Below are positions 27,331 to 38,691 of a DNA stretch of 64,000 bases, piece after piece. The stretch is from contig JAQFVV010006542.1 of assembly GCA_028023455.1 (NCBI GenBank), positions 775,271 to 839,270 on the forward strand. Direction: 5' to 3'. The notes below the pieces were generated by a model. The model was not told where the DNA came from. It saw only the letters and a program-made list of their open reading frames with translations, and did not search any database. This DNA comes from Epiperipatus broadwayi. Taxonomy: Eukaryota; Onychophora; Udeonychophora; Euonychophora; Peripatidae. The translations under genes were made by a program, and so were the position numbers. Positions within the stretch are counted from its first letter, which is position 1; each line of letters begins with the position of its first letter.

Positions 27331-27767
27331 ATAAGATTAATCCATACATAAACATAAACTTATTTAGAAATGTATTTTAAATAAATAAGTAAAGATCAAA
27401 ACAAATTTTGTAAATCAACATTGATAATACATGGTAAGTAAAATGCTCTAAACTGTATTCTAAAAGGCATCAAGAAGTTATAAAAAGAGGAAATGTGATA
27501 TAAATATATGAATTAAAAAGTTTTCTTGGGTGAAAAAATATATAAATTATTAAACAAACATGAAGAGGTTATTGGAAGGCAATAGAGTTTATATTAAAAA
27601 AAATTAGCAGCTAGGCGAATTGGGATTAACTAAATAATTTTTGATTTATGTATAAGTATATTTCAATTTTAAAGTTAGGCTAAATTTTGTTATAATATTA
27701 AAGAGGACAACTAATATTTACTTTAGAAAAAATAAAAAGAAAACCAAAATAATATATATTTTTAAAA

Positions 27768-27988
27768 ATAAACACTTTTATTTATTGTCCACTAAAAAGT
27801 TAAAAACATTGTTTTCAACTAAAATTGGGATCTTTATATTTAATTTCAAACAAAAGCATGAAATATCCAGAAAATGATTGTTTCAGTCACTAATGATGGA
27901 ATTAATTAATTTCTGGATACCTCACTTGTAGTTGAGAAAAACAATTAGTTCTGTTTTTTTGCTGGAAAGTAAATAAAAGTATTTATTA
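27768..27988. repeat. Palindromic MITE family P, copy 1
   Basis: The element has terminal inverted repeats of the type TAAA-x-A/G-CTTTTATT with an inner block GTCCACTAAAAAG and its inverse at the right end. The inner arms contain ATTGGGATCTTTATATTTAATTTCAAA-like sequence in both orientations. The other copies are at 28889-30036 (interrupted) and 30837-31072. It has no coding capacity. Which transposase moved it is unknown. Confidence 0.65.
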
Positions 27989-28449
27989 AAATATATATAT
28001 ATTATTTTTTAGAATTCAAATATTAATTTCAAAATGAAAAATAAAAATAATGTTGTAACTTGTGTAATTATAAATATTTTTTTATATAATTTTTTTTTAT
28101 TTTTATGTTGTGTTATTTAAAAGTATTTTTTTTTTTTTTTATTATTTTTTATAATATTTAAATATTTTTTTTAGTTTTATTTATTTTATAATAGAAATTT
28201 TAGTATATATAATATATTATATTATAATTTTTTATTATTTTTATTTGATATATTTAATATTGTATAATAAATTAATTGTTTTAATGTGTTATTATTATTT
28301 TATATGTATAAAATATTTTTATAAATATATTATTTAAAAATATTAATTTATGTTTTTGGTATTTTAATGGTTTTTTTGAATAAGAGATTGAATGATGTTT
28401 TTATTTTGTTGTTTTATATAATAATGTATTTATAAATTGGAATTTTGGT

Positions 28450-28500
<51 letters not shown>
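27989..28500. repeat. Extreme AT low-complexity tract ending in (TA)n
   Basis: This is almost pure A/T with T-rich runs, ending in an uninterrupted (TA)n of about 45 bp at 28457-28501. No feature is expected to be functional. Confidence 0.8.
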
Positions 28501-28503
<3 letters not shown>

Positions 28504-29084
28504 CTTTTACAATAGAGATAAATAAAATTTTTATCAGCTTTCATTTTTACAATCAAGAGAAATTAAGATTTTTTAAATTTAAATTTTAATTGACACAAAA
28601 TGCTTTATAGTTTAAGCTTTTATTAAAAAAAATAGAGAATCCTCTCATGTATATGACTGAAAACTTACTGAATCAACATCAATATGCACAAATGATAGAA
28701 CAACTTTGAAATATCTCATTATCATATTACATTATCATCAACTGCTACACACATGTACACAATTTGAAAAAAATATATTTGATAGAAGTATATTAAAAAT
28801 CAATTATAAAATTTATTTTAAATAAACAAACAAAGTTTCTACGTTAAATAAAAGCATTTTAAATAGTAGAGACACATTTTTTAAAATATTAAATGCTTTT
28901 ATTATGTGTGCACTAAAAAGAAATAAAATAATAAACATCACATGATCACAATTTCTTATGCTTGCTTATAACTGTTATTAAAACAGGCAAAACTCACTAT
29001 ACATATTGCCACACACTGCAAATTAGAGTAATCAATGGATGCCAGAAGGCCTGTGCATAAAATCCCCATCTAGTGCTTACTCAT

Positions 29085-29138
29085 CCAATGTCCACAGACT
29101 AGTTCTGGCTTGTGGCCTTCATCAGTGAGGAGCCTTGG
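29085..29138 (-). ncRNA. Hammerhead ribozyme motif, foldback left arm
   Basis: Type I hammerhead, which would self-cleave the element RNA. On the minus strand: outer stem I CCAA/TTGG, inner stem I TCCTCA/TGTGGA (one mismatch), core CTGATGA, stem II GGC-CACAA-GCC, then GAAC where GAAAC is expected (one A missing), stem III and the cleavage site AGTC/T. The missing core base probably makes this copy inactive. Stem II GGC/GCC replaces AGC/GCT of the other copies and keeps pairing. Confidence 0.75.
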
Positions 29139-29659
29139 ATCTGAGAGCACTACACCTAAACCTTAGGATCTAATGCAACCATTCAGCAGTCACCTTTTAT
29201 TTCTACTTAACTACAAAACTATGAGTCTTAAATTGAAAACACCTTAATATTTTTAATTCAAGCTCATTAGCTTATATAGTCATATAGATCATATGCACAA
29301 GCTTTCTGGCATCCATTGATTACTGTAGCTTGCAGCATGTGAATACATATAGTGAGTTTTGCCTGTTTTAATAACAGTTATAAGCAAGCATAAGAAATGG
29401 TGATCATGTGATGTTTATTGGCTTAAAACCAATTCTGCCTAATAGGATATTGGTGGCCATGGTTATTAAAGAACTAAAGACACCAAAATGTATAGGTACT
29501 GAACTGAGTTCAAACCTATATGACTATATAAGCTAATGAGTTTGAATTGAAAATATTAAGGTGTTTTCAATTTAAGACTCATAGTTTTGTGGTTGAGATA
29601 AAAGATGGCTGCTGGAGGGTTGCATTAGATCTTAAGATCTAGATGCAGTGCTCTCAAAT

Positions 29660-29714
29660 CCAATGCTCCTCACTCATGAAAGCCACAAGCCAGAAACTAG
29701 TCTGGGGACATTGG
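29660..29714 (+). ncRNA. Hammerhead ribozyme motif, foldback right arm
   Basis: Outer stem I CCAAT (29660-29664) pairs with ATTGG (29710-29714). Inner stem I TCCTCA (29667-29672) pairs with TGGGGA (29703-29708). The core is CTCATGA instead of CTGATGA, which breaks an essential G. Stem II is AGC-CACAA-GCC (one A-C mismatch), then GAAA (29693-29696). Stem III is the self-complementary ACT/AGT, and the GTC cleavage triplet ends at 29702. It is structurally complete but probably inactive because of the core change. Confidence 0.75.
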
Positions 29715-30119
29715 ATGACTAGGCACTAGATGGGGACTTTATGCATAAGCCTTCTGGCATCCATTGGTTACTCTAGCTTGCAGTGTGTGGCAATATGTAT
29801 AGTGAGTTTTGCCTGTTTTAAGAAATAAAATAATTGTTTCTTCAACCATAATTGGGGTTTTTAGATTTAACTTAAAATAAAAGTATGGGGGTTAAGAAAT
29901 TTGTTATAAAAATATGGATTGACTTAATATAATTTTTGGTTCCCCGTGCTTTTATTTCAAATTAAATCTAAAAACTCCAATTGTGGTTGAAAAACAATTA
30001 TTTCTTTTTAGAGCAAACTAAATAAAACCATTTAATACATTTTTTACCTCTATTGTTTTTACGTTTTTAATATTGGCACATAAAATAAAAATGTAAAACT
30101 ATATTGTATTTTAAATTGA

Positions 30120-30136
30120 CAGCACCCTTATAGCTG

Positions 30137-30168
<32 letters not shown>

Positions 30169-30200
30169 CAGCTAGATATATATATATATATATATATCTG
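30120..30200. repeat. Two (TA)n hairpins
   Basis: AGCTGTTA-(TA)n-TAACAGCT is a perfect palindrome at about 30132-30173, followed by AGA-(TA)n-TCT to about 30199. It resembles the 12.0-kb hairpin. Confidence 0.75.
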
Positions 30201-30589
30201 CTATAAGTTAAAATTTATACCCTTTATTTATATATCATATTTATTATGTGTACATAATATATATGTATATATTGTAAATGTATGTCTTAAATAATATAAA
30301 TTTTATTTTTAATATATTTTTTTAAATAAAAATGTTCTTTTCTACTATGATTTTCTTTCTCATGTTGATAGGTTTTCTTTTCCAGATATTTTTGCCTTAT
30401 TTTTTCAAACAGACTATTATTTTAATAATTTTATTAATCATTTATTAGACTAGATATTATCCAATAATGAATAATATATTTTCACTATACACTCTTACCC
30501 AAAGTAGGGACTGTTTGCTATCTACTTTTAACACCTTGAAGGAGGTGTAATCATAAAAATATGACCAAAAACATGTGAAAAACCTCTAT

Positions 30590-30645
30590 GAACCCCAAGA
30601 TACACATTTCTTGCTGAACCAGCAATCATAAGTTGGCACAGACCA
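30590..30645 (-). ncRNA. Hammerhead ribozyme motif, family G copy 1
   Basis: On the minus strand: stem I CCAA (30633-30636) pairs with TTGG (30595-30598). The core is CTTATGA (one change from CTGATGA). Stem II is a perfect 5 bp, TTGCT-GGTTC-AGCAA. GAAA is at 30607-30610, stem III is ATG-TG-TAT, and the cleavage triplet ATC ends at 30599. The core G-to-T change likely blocks cleavage. Same design as the 33.06-kb copy. Confidence 0.7.
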
Positions 30646-30836
30646 CAATCTCTTACACATATCTTTATCATTGTTCAAAATAGATAAATAGATAGATAGC
30701 AAATTACTAAACTTTATTTTGTAAGTGTCAAATATGCTTCCCTCACATCTTTGACACAAATTACTTAATGAAAGTATATTGGGATATTTTCCTATTGCAT
30801 TGCAATTAATTTATATCTATATAATTTTTTTAAATA

Positions 30837-31072
30837 TTAAATGCTTTTATTGTCTGTGTACTAAAAATAAATAAAATAATTATTTCTTTAACCACAATTG
30901 GACTTTTTAGATTTATCCTTGAAATAAAAGCATGGGGGTGGGATCCAAAAACTAATTAAAAGTCATTCATTTGTAATAACATGCTCTTGTTTCAAATTAA
31001 ATCTAAACAATTGTAGTTGAAGAAATGATTATTTTATTTCATTTTAGTGCACAGTCAATAGAAGCATTTAAT
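30837..31072. repeat. Palindromic MITE family P, copy 3 (complete)
   Basis: This is the most complete copy, 236 bp. The ends are TTAAATGCTTTTATTG and its inverse GAAGCATTTAA. Next to the ends are the paired blocks GTGTACTAAAAATAAATAAAAT and ATTTTATTTCATTTTAGTGCAC, then ACCACAATTGG / CAATTGTAGTT and TTTAGATTTA / TAAATCTAAA. A TTAA lies at each end, which could be a TTAA target site. It is non-coding. Confidence 0.75.
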
Positions 31073-32782
31073 ATAAAAATTTGTTTATCTATATTATTTT
31101 TAAATTTTTACTATTAGCACAGTAAATAAAAATAAAAAACTACATCACACTTCAAATAGATTGGATAATGTATACCCCTTATATATCATATTTAGTACGT
31201 GAACATAATACATATGTATAAAATGTAAATGAACTTCATTTAATACATAAAATTTTACTTTAAATCAATATCACAGTATAGTATATTGCTGTCACTAGAT
31301 ATTTCTGCAATAAGTTAATGGTCTTATTTCATTATTTTCTGATACATGGAGTCTGATAATGATTAAACATTTTGTTTAAATTTGGAAAAAAATTAAGAAA
31401 ATATTAATTTTTTTATCAAATTCTAATATATGCAATTGATCAGCAATGTGATTTTGTACTGTAAAATCAACATTACTAGGAGATAATAAAATAGCTCACT
31501 CTCTCATCATTAATGTGAATGTAGTAATATTTAGAAAGTATAACATTAGAAGTGAGTATTTAACTAAACAAAGGTTTTTGACAGTGAAAAAATGCAATAT
31601 ACGTTTCAACTTCATTTACAATATAACATTAACTTATAATGCTTTTAATAATTTTATAAATATTATTACATAAACATATAAATCAAACCACTGTATAGGT
31701 TAGCAGTAGTGCTACTAAATGTCATAGAGATTAAATTATTAATAAAAAAACCTAGTGATACCCTTTTATTTCTGCCCATATAAGTTTGTAAATAGATTGC
31801 AATAAAGATATTATAATCTATAAAGTGAATGTTTGATATTGAAGAAAATACAAAAATATTAAGTAGAAAAGTAAAAATAAAAAATAAATAATTAGTGATT
31901 CTTATGGTAATCATTAAGTAACTCCTGAAAGTCAGCTACCTCATATATTGTAAACTATTTATTAAATTTGTTCTTAAAGAAAGATAAAAAATAAAATAAA
32001 CATTATAAATAGGTATATTAAACTTCCACTGACAATTGTTTCAGGATAATTATCCCAGATGGTTACAGTTTTTCTTAACTTTAATATCTTACTCTAAAGA
32101 TTATTGGTTCAATACCTAAAAGAGATAGATAAAAATATTACTCAAAATCTTGTTCATTGTACTAACCTGATTTTCCTTACTAATGGTTGAATATGTTTGA
32201 AAAAAAAATAAATTATTTGAATTTTTAAAAATTTTTTTTTTAATAATTTAACTAGATAATGGAAATAATTAAACATATATATATATATTCATTCATTCTA
32301 CTCTTGATCCATTGTTCAACATTTAGAGTGCCTTTAAGTCATAACCTGGGGGAAAGTGATTTATTCTCTTTGTTTACAAATACACTGAACTATGTTAAAT
32401 TTAATATATATATATATATATTATAGTAGAATCCTTATATGAGACATTATTTTAAAAAAAAAATGTTTATAATGTGTCTATTTTAGTTTCCCACACAATA
32501 TTGTTTTGTTTTGAAACTTTCAGATTTATTAAACCATCAATAAAATAACTTTAGATCACTTACATTTAAATACAAAAAAACAAACAAACAGTCAAATAAC
32601 TAATAAAATATCAAGAGAATTATGATCATAAATTAAAATGTCCATATTTATAATTGTAATTGTTATTTACTTATAGCTTTATATAGATTAATAAATATTT
32701 CTGTGATAAATGGGAGTTATTTTACTATAATCAATTGTAATGACTGAAACACAGGCTTATTATATACCTATATCTATATATG
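31073..32782. other. AT-rich non-coding DNA
   Basis: No gene supported. It contains short (TA)n runs near 32277 and 32405. The 82-codon minus frame at 31666-31914 is hydrophobic and of low complexity, with no family motif. Confidence 0.5.
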
Positions 32783-33194
32783 TAATATATAGGGTATATG
32801 AGCACAGACCTTCACTCAACCCACCACTTTCCACTCTATCTCATAACACTGATACATTTGAACACATGTGGTGGGGGTTTCAGCATCAGGGTAGCCTTTG
32901 AGCATTTCCATCATCAGATTTTCAATTGGGTGGACTGTTGGAATAGTTGGAGTGTGGAGTAGATTGAAGCCTGTCCATTAAAGTATGAAGATTGGCTATT
33001 TTAATATATACCTGAGCACTTATGGCATATATGTGTGGCGATGGTAATCTAGTCCAACTGATGATTGCTGGTTTAGCATGAAATACATATATTGGTAATT
33101 ATTTATATTTTCAACATATATGTGTATCAGTATTATGAGATAGTGGAAAGTGATGGGTTGTGTGAAGGTCTGTGCTCATATACCCTATATATTA
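32783..33194. mobile_element. MITE with 70-bp inverted repeats and an internal hammerhead
   Basis: The terminal inverted repeats of about 72 bp start TAATATATAGGGTATATGAG on both ends and run to CTCATAA-x-ACTGATACA. Only a few mismatches separate them. The centre (about 32860-33045) is less AT-rich and has no open frame of note. One hammerhead motif lies near the right arm at 33044-33103. The element is 412 bp. The superfamily is not determined; the flanking TA-rich DNA hides any target duplication. Confidence 0.8.
33044..33103 (+). ncRNA. Hammerhead ribozyme motif, family G copy 2
   Basis: All core bases are present. Stem I CCAA (33054-33057) pairs with TTGG (33092-33095), and an outer part GTAAT/ATTAT follows beyond an internal loop. 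The core is CTGATGA (33058-33064). Stem II is TGCT/AGCA, then GAAA (33080-33083). Stem III is ATA-CA-TAT and the cleavage triplet ATA ends at 33091, obeying the N-U-H rule. This is the best preserved of the family G copies and could be active. Confidence 0.75.
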
Positions 33195-36100
33195 TAATCA
33201 CTTGTAATAAATTTTATATAAAAATTATTTAAGGTATTTTGAAAATATATTAAAATAAATATTTATTTGATGCCTTGTGATTCTGAAATGTCATATAGTG
33301 TGTGTGTGTGATTCTCTGTGTATAAAGATAATAAAATACCATCTCACATGCAATGTATTTTAAAAATATCATAACAATGCCAATGTATGTTTAAATATTC
33401 AAGAAGGTTTTACTATTAAAAAATAAAATTTTATTTTTAAAATAATCTTCAGAAGGTTCAGATGTCTTGTTTTTTCCATAAATTCAAATTTATTAAATGG
33501 CTGAATTTTAAAAAAATGTCTGGCTAAAACCAATAGAGTAGAAGAGGATATTGCTTGACCCTTTTTTGAAATACTGCCAATATATTTGCCAAGATTTTAT
33601 TCATATTCAGTGAGAGTAACAGTGATTTTAATAATATTACAAAAAAAATTTGTAATAAAATTACTATACTTATGAAAATAATAAAATTTACCACTTCTAA
33701 AAGAAATCTTCAGGGAATAACTATTGGCACCTATAAAGATCAACCAAGCAAAAACATTTTGAATAACTATTCAATTTTTCTTCAGATAAAATAAGAACAA
33801 TAGACTATTCATGTAAGGTTTAAAAAATCATCTCAATGGAATTTAGCTGCAATTAAAATAGTTTTCTGAATTTCTTATTGGCTTCAATAGTATGAGAACA
33901 AAAGAAATGTTTGCAAAGTCTTTAAATACTGGACTAGGATTAATTGAATTTTTTTAATAAAATTTAAATAATATTTTTTTCATTTGTTATTGCCATGTTA
34001 TTTTTTATTTTAGATCTCCCAAAGAAAAGTATACATTTCAGGTAAAGTAAACTAATTTTTTCTTGAACTTAAATGTATATACTGAACTGGATGCTTTATC
34101 CACTTCAAAGTTCCATCAGAAAATTAAAACTAACTTTTATATTTATAAAGTTTTAAAAGAAAACTGTTTAAAAGTTTTGTATGTTATAGTGCACATACTC
34201 ATTTGTATTTTAAAATTCTGTGATGTTACTTTTCGATAGATTTTAGTTTAAAATAATTTTCTTTTGATGCTTGTTTTTTTTCATTACAGTAATTAAAAGC
34301 AAGCAAAGTTTCTTTTTATTTTGTTGATTTTAATCTATTTTTAAAAAAGCTGTGAATTATTTTCTCATTTATTTTTTTTCTAATCAATTTTGAATAAGAT
34401 AAGAGCTTGATCAAATGTTGTTTTTTAATTAAGATTAATCAGGAGATAGAGATTTACTCTGGTCAAAATGTTTAATTAAAGATAGATGGGAGATAACAGT
34501 TCACACAAATAGCTCCAGGTTTCTGGCATATTATTATTATGCTGACTATTTTTCTTCTGCTTGTTATGATCATTCTGCTTTTTATTATTCAGCTTTTTAT
34601 GATTATTCTTATTGTGGCTCTTATTTGGATGGTTATCTAATTGCATATCATTGAAATTGAATTTCTGTAGACTTCTAATAATACTATTTGCCATGATAAT
34701 CATGACCATCCAGTCACCATGCCAAAATATACACCATGAGAAATTTTCACAACATGCAGTGCTAAATCAGCTCAAAGATGAACTTTGGAGCTCCATTATA
34801 TGACCTAGAAATGTCCAGAGCTGATCCCAAGATTGCCTCCAGAGTCCCAAACATATAAATGTAAATCAAAATCTTTGTAAGGAACAATATATAAACCTGG
34901 ACTTTGTGTATCCCACTGGAATAACTCTATGGACTATCTAAAGCTTGAAAGATAACTGAACTTTCATATATTATAACCAGGGCTTAAGATCTCTTGTTTC
35001 AATTTCTGTTAAAGTATCAGTGTAATCTTAAAAGAAATCTGTCTTTATAATAAGTTTTTCCTATTTACTTAAATATATTGAATTATTTTATTATGTATTT
35101 TATTTATAGTGTGTATTGGAGTTTTAGCTTTAAGATTTCATATTTTTTTAAATTTATTTACCTGAGAGTGTATTGCAAGATTCTATTTTATTTGATTAAT
35201 GTTTTTTTTATATTACTATCCTTGATAAATGCTTTGACAGATATTAGTAGTTTTCTTTTAACTCACCTGTTTTTTATAATTAATTTAGATAAACTTGGGT
35301 TGCATTTCCTGCAGACAGCAAATCTTTTGGCTAGCAGTTTATCGGGTGTATTGTTTTATTTTTCCTAAATCGGATTTTGTTTTCTTGTATTTAAGATTAT
35401 GTAAAATAGTAGTCTTTTCTTGTTATATCTTCAAAGTTTGCTGCAGGGGGTCTTGAACATGACCTTTTTCCTGAAGTGTTTGTAGGCATTTGTCATTCTT
35501 ATGTCATAATATTTCTTTTCCGAGCTAAGGAAAACTTGCCTGGGCTGTTCATCAACTTCCATACAAGATCGTTCTCTTTTGAAATCTCTAAATAAATGAA
35601 AACAGCAATTTCTTTGTATAAATCACTAACAGGAAGACACAAATCCCTCTTAATTCTTAGATGAGAAAATGAACTTATTTGTTTAAGTGTTTGATGCCAA
35701 TACTCTCATAACACTCTGATAAATCTGCTGAAAATTTAAGTCAAACTTTCATATTTTTGTTTGCCTGGTATTTTTTTTTAATTTAATAAACTTTAAAATT
35801 ATTTAGAATTATTTTGGCTAATGTTTGTCCCTGTGTTCTTTTCTTAATTTTTTAAATAATGTCAAATATCTCTTTTTCTTCCTGGGTCTATCTGGTAGCA
35901 TTTGTCATCATCATTAACTTTTAAATCACTGCAAATTAAATTTTCTAGGTAGTTAGTAACCGAATGGTGCCATTGGTGATCTAAAAAAGATTGAAGTGAC
36001 TGGTAACAATACATATGAGCATATGTGGAACAAGGTAATGTTAAGATGAATGAGTTATATAGATATTTTTATATTTTATATATCTTTAAAACATAACCAG

Positions 36101-37236
36101 ATCAAAGGATTATTTAAATTATTTGAGATAGAAATATTTTAATATTTGAAAATTTAAATGAGTTTCTAGCATATCTTGAATTTTGTTTGATGTTTCTATA
36201 TGAGTAGACTTCATTTATATTATTTTAAAAGATATTACTCTTCTTTAGGTCTTGTTTGTGTTTATTTAAGGATAGATTTTCCTTTATTGTACTTAATGTT
36301 GAAATGTATATTTATAATTGGGAGTAACTAAATGACGAGTTCATCCTTACCTAGTATATATGTCTATATTTTGAGATATTTATCTTGTTGTAACTTAAAA
36401 ACAAATAACTAGTTTGGATTCGCCTTTTCATAGGAAATCTCAAATGTATTGGTATATAAATAAGTCGATTGATGTAGACATTAGTATTTGATCAAACATC
36501 CATGAGACATTTACATAATAGTAATCTACTTGATGTAATCTTAAATATATTTTTAGCATTAATGATGACCCTTGTTTAGTGTTTTTTTTTTCAGATAAAT
36601 AGCAGAAATTTATGAAAATCGATTCATATTGATATTTATCTTATTTTCTTTTATGTAAATTATAACAACAAAATGTAAATAATAGATGAACAATTTATAT
36701 TAATAAAGTTATTCTTTATTAACTCAGAATTTAATTTTAATGCAAATAAAGATGTAAATGATTTTATTAAATTTAGTTCTGTGTTTCAATTTATTATTTT
36801 ATTCAATTATCACAATAAATAATTCTGGTCACATGTCATATTTATAGTCAGTGCAATCTATTTACATCTGAGTTTAAGGAACATACGATTATTTTAAATA
36901 TATTTTGGAAATTATTAATATGTTTTTTTAATTCCAAAATATATTTTTTAAACCCTTTCAAATCTATGAATATATACATTTATATATGCAGACATCTCCT
37001 AAAGATATGAATAATCACATTACTTTAAGTTTCTCCATGCTTACCATTATATAGTTTAGCTTGAACATAGGATATATATTCAATGGATTTTCTGTCTTTC
37101 TCTCCCATGTATCATGATGGTAATTTCAAAAGTCAGCTTTTAGCACATATCTTTACAGTAATTTTCATCTTAATTCATGTGCATATTGAGTAAAAGGAAT
37201 CTTTTTTATATATACCATTACAATATTTATACACAG
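33195..37236. other. Non-coding DNA, some unrecognised decayed sequence
   Basis: A (TG)n run lies at about 33300. The segment 34440-34870 and the segment 35400-35700 are less AT-rich and may be decayed coding DNA of unknown elements. On the minus strand 35400-35680 gives readable stretches in changing frames, but I could not match them to any family. The 96-codon plus frame at 35078-35368 is hydrophobic and has no motif. Confidence 0.4.
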
Positions 37237-37358
37237 AGGCTAAACTTTCCACACAATAGTGCTATTCAATGCAAGCCAGAGTAACCAATGGATGCAGGAA
37301 GGTATGTGCATAAAATTCCTATCTAGTGCAGTGAGTGGTGCTACTGTAAGGAGAATTT
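37237..37358. repeat. Short internally deleted copy of the foldback family
   Basis: It has inverted ends AGGCTAAACTTTCC / GGAGAATTTAGCCT and the family segment AATGCAAGCCAGAGTAACCA followed by GGATGCAGGAAGG. The hammerhead-bearing middle is missing. The sequence just after it (37385-37420, TGGTGATCATGTGATG) is also family D sequence. Confidence 0.65.
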
Positions 37359-37464
37359 AGCCTGTGTGTAGACAGCTTGTGAAAGCATAAAGAATGGTGA
37401 TCATGTGATGATTAGTGGGTTAATGCAATATATATATATAGAGCATATATATATATGACTGATA

Positions 37465-37512
37465 TTTTACTAATATATATATATATATATATATTAGTAA
37501 AATATCAGTCAT
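37465..37512. repeat. Hairpin at the array edge
   Basis: ATGACTGATATTTTACTAA, a (TA)n core, and the inverse TTAGTAAAATATCAGTCAT form a near-perfect palindrome. The same outer arm sequence occurs inside each direct unit. Confidence 0.85.
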
Positions 37513-37651
37513 ATGTTACATGACCTATATAGCTTGTATTACCAATATGTAATATATAAAGAACCTGCTAATAGCTCTAAACAAGCTTATGTATTTATTT
37601 GTTTTATGATAAATGCTACAAGAGAAAATACCTGAAGCCTTTATCTATGAT

Positions 37652-37712
37652 GGTGCCCATCCCCAGACTGGTTTCAAGCTTATGGCTCTCATCAGTGAGG
37701 AGCTAGGACATT
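37652..37712 (-). ncRNA. Hammerhead ribozyme 1 of the array (inverted head unit)
   Basis: On the minus strand: TCCTCA (37696-37701) pairs with TGGGGA (37660-37665). The core is CTGATGA (37689-37695). Stem II is GAGC-CATAA-GCTT, then GAAA (37672-37675), short stem III AC/GT and the GTC site ending at 37666. The core is intact. The outer stem I pairing GTCC/GGAC seen in the other units is damaged. Confidence 0.85.
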
Positions 37713-37785
37713 AGATTCAAAATATTAACTCAAGCCAAGCATTTATCTAATCAAGAGCTTGGCTTGAGTTAATATTTTGAATCTA

Positions 37786-37850
37786 ATGTCCTAGCTCCTC
37801 CCTGATGAGAGCCATAAGTTTGAAACCAGTTTGGTGATGGTGACCATCAT
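37786..37850 (+). ncRNA. Hammerhead ribozyme 2 of the array (decayed)
   Basis: CTGATGA at 37802-37808 and GAAA at 37822-37825 are intact. Stem I (TCCTCC/TGGTGA) and stem II (GAGC/GTTT) have mismatches, and the triplet is GTT, still an allowed N-U-H site (cleavage after 37831). Probably weak or inactive. Confidence 0.75.
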
Positions 37851-38212
37851 AGATAAAGGCTTCAGGTATTTTCCCTTGTAGCATTTATTATAAAAAATAA
37901 AATAAATAAGCTTGTTTAGAGCTATTAGAAGGCTCTTTATATATTACATATTAGTAGTATGAGCTATATAGGTCATGTAACATATGACTGATATTTTACT
38001 AATATTATAATTTTGCTATTAGGGCTTTGGCTATATTAAATTGCTAAGCCTACTAATAATATATGGGATCACTGAATTTAGTTCAGGCTCATATAGTTTC
38101 TTTGGTTAAAGAGTCGAGTTTGAAGACATGTAGGTGTCTGAAGATTTGGATCTTTTTCTTAATATTTAAGAATTAGATAAATGCTTGGCTTGAGGTAATA
38201 TTTTGAATCTAA

Positions 38213-38271
38213 TGTCCTAGCTTCTCACTGATGAGAGCCATAAGCTTGAAACCAGTCTGGGGATGGGGACC
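38213..38271 (+). ncRNA. Hammerhead ribozyme 3 of the array
   Basis: CTGATGA is at 38228-38234, stem II GAGC-CATAA-GCTT, GAAA at 38248-38251, stem III AC/GT with a C-A mismatch above it, and GTC ending at 38257. Inner stem I is TTCTCA/TGGGGA (G-T wobbles); outer stem I is GTCC/GGAC. The core is intact. Confidence 0.88.
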
Positions 38272-38632
38272 ATCATAGATAAAGGCTTCAGGTATTTTCT
38301 CTTGTAGCATTTATCATAAAAAAATAAAATAAATAAGCTTGTTTAGCTCAGGCTCTTTATATATTACATATTGGTAATATGAGCTATATAGGTCATGTAA
38401 CATATGACTGATATTTTACTAATATTATAATTTTGCTATTAGGGCTTTGGCTATATTAAATTGCTAAGCCTACTAATAATATATGGGATCACTGAATTTA
38501 GTTCAGGCTCATATAGTTTCTTTGGTTAAAGAGCCGAGTTTGAAGACATGTAGGTGTCTGAAGATTTGGATCTTTTTCTTAATATTTAAGAATTAGATAA
38601 ATGCTTGGCTTGAGTTAATATTTTGAATCTAA

Positions 38633-38691
38633 TGTCCTAGCTCCTCACTGATGAGAGCCATAAGCTTGAAACCGGTCTGGGGATGGGGACC
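38633..38691 (+). ncRNA. Hammerhead ribozyme 4 of the array (best preserved)
   Basis: Outer stem I GTCC (38634-38637) pairs with GGAC (38687-38690) across an internal loop TAGC/TGG. Inner stem I TCCTCA (38642-38647) pairs with TGGGGA (38678-38683). The core is CTGATGA (38648-38654). Stem II is GAGC (38655-38658) with GCTT (38664-38667). GAA is at 38668-38670 with A15.1 at 38671. Stem III is a perfect 3 bp ACC/GGT without a loop, and GTC ends at 38677. Every core nucleotide of the hammerhead is present. The loopless stem III suggests it works best as a dimer. Confidence 0.9.

Larger units (their letters stand above)
28932..29818. mobile_element. Hammerhead-bearing foldback element (family D), composite
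   Basis: Long inverted arms at 28979-29290 and 29513-29818 match closely. Both begin (outside in) TAAAACAGGCAAAACTCACT. The centre holds a third, inverted copy of the left end (29300-29425 against 28932-29053), so the element is composite or rearranged. Each arm carries one hammerhead ribozyme, in opposite orientations. The related, shorter copies lie at 37.24, 44.8 and 52.6 kb. No protein is encoded. It sits inside a family P MITE. Confidence 0.8.
28889..30036. repeat. Palindromic MITE family P, copy 2, split by an insertion
   Basis: The left end is at 28889-28931 (TTAAATGCTTTTATT, then GTGCACTAAAAAG). The rest of the element resumes at about 29819 and ends at 30036. The sequence AAGAAATAAAATAA occurs once at each junction (about 28918-28931 and 29820-29833), as expected if an element inserted at 28932-29818 with a duplicated target. 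Removing the insert gives a family P copy of the same size as copy 3. Confidence 0.7.

Noticed and set aside
32900-32925. CTGATGATGGAAA on the minus strand as another hammerhead core
   Set aside because: There are only two bases between CTGATGA and GAAA, so stem II cannot form.
35400-35700. Possible decayed transposase on the minus strand
   Set aside because: Frames change often and no motif fits a known family, so I did not name it.
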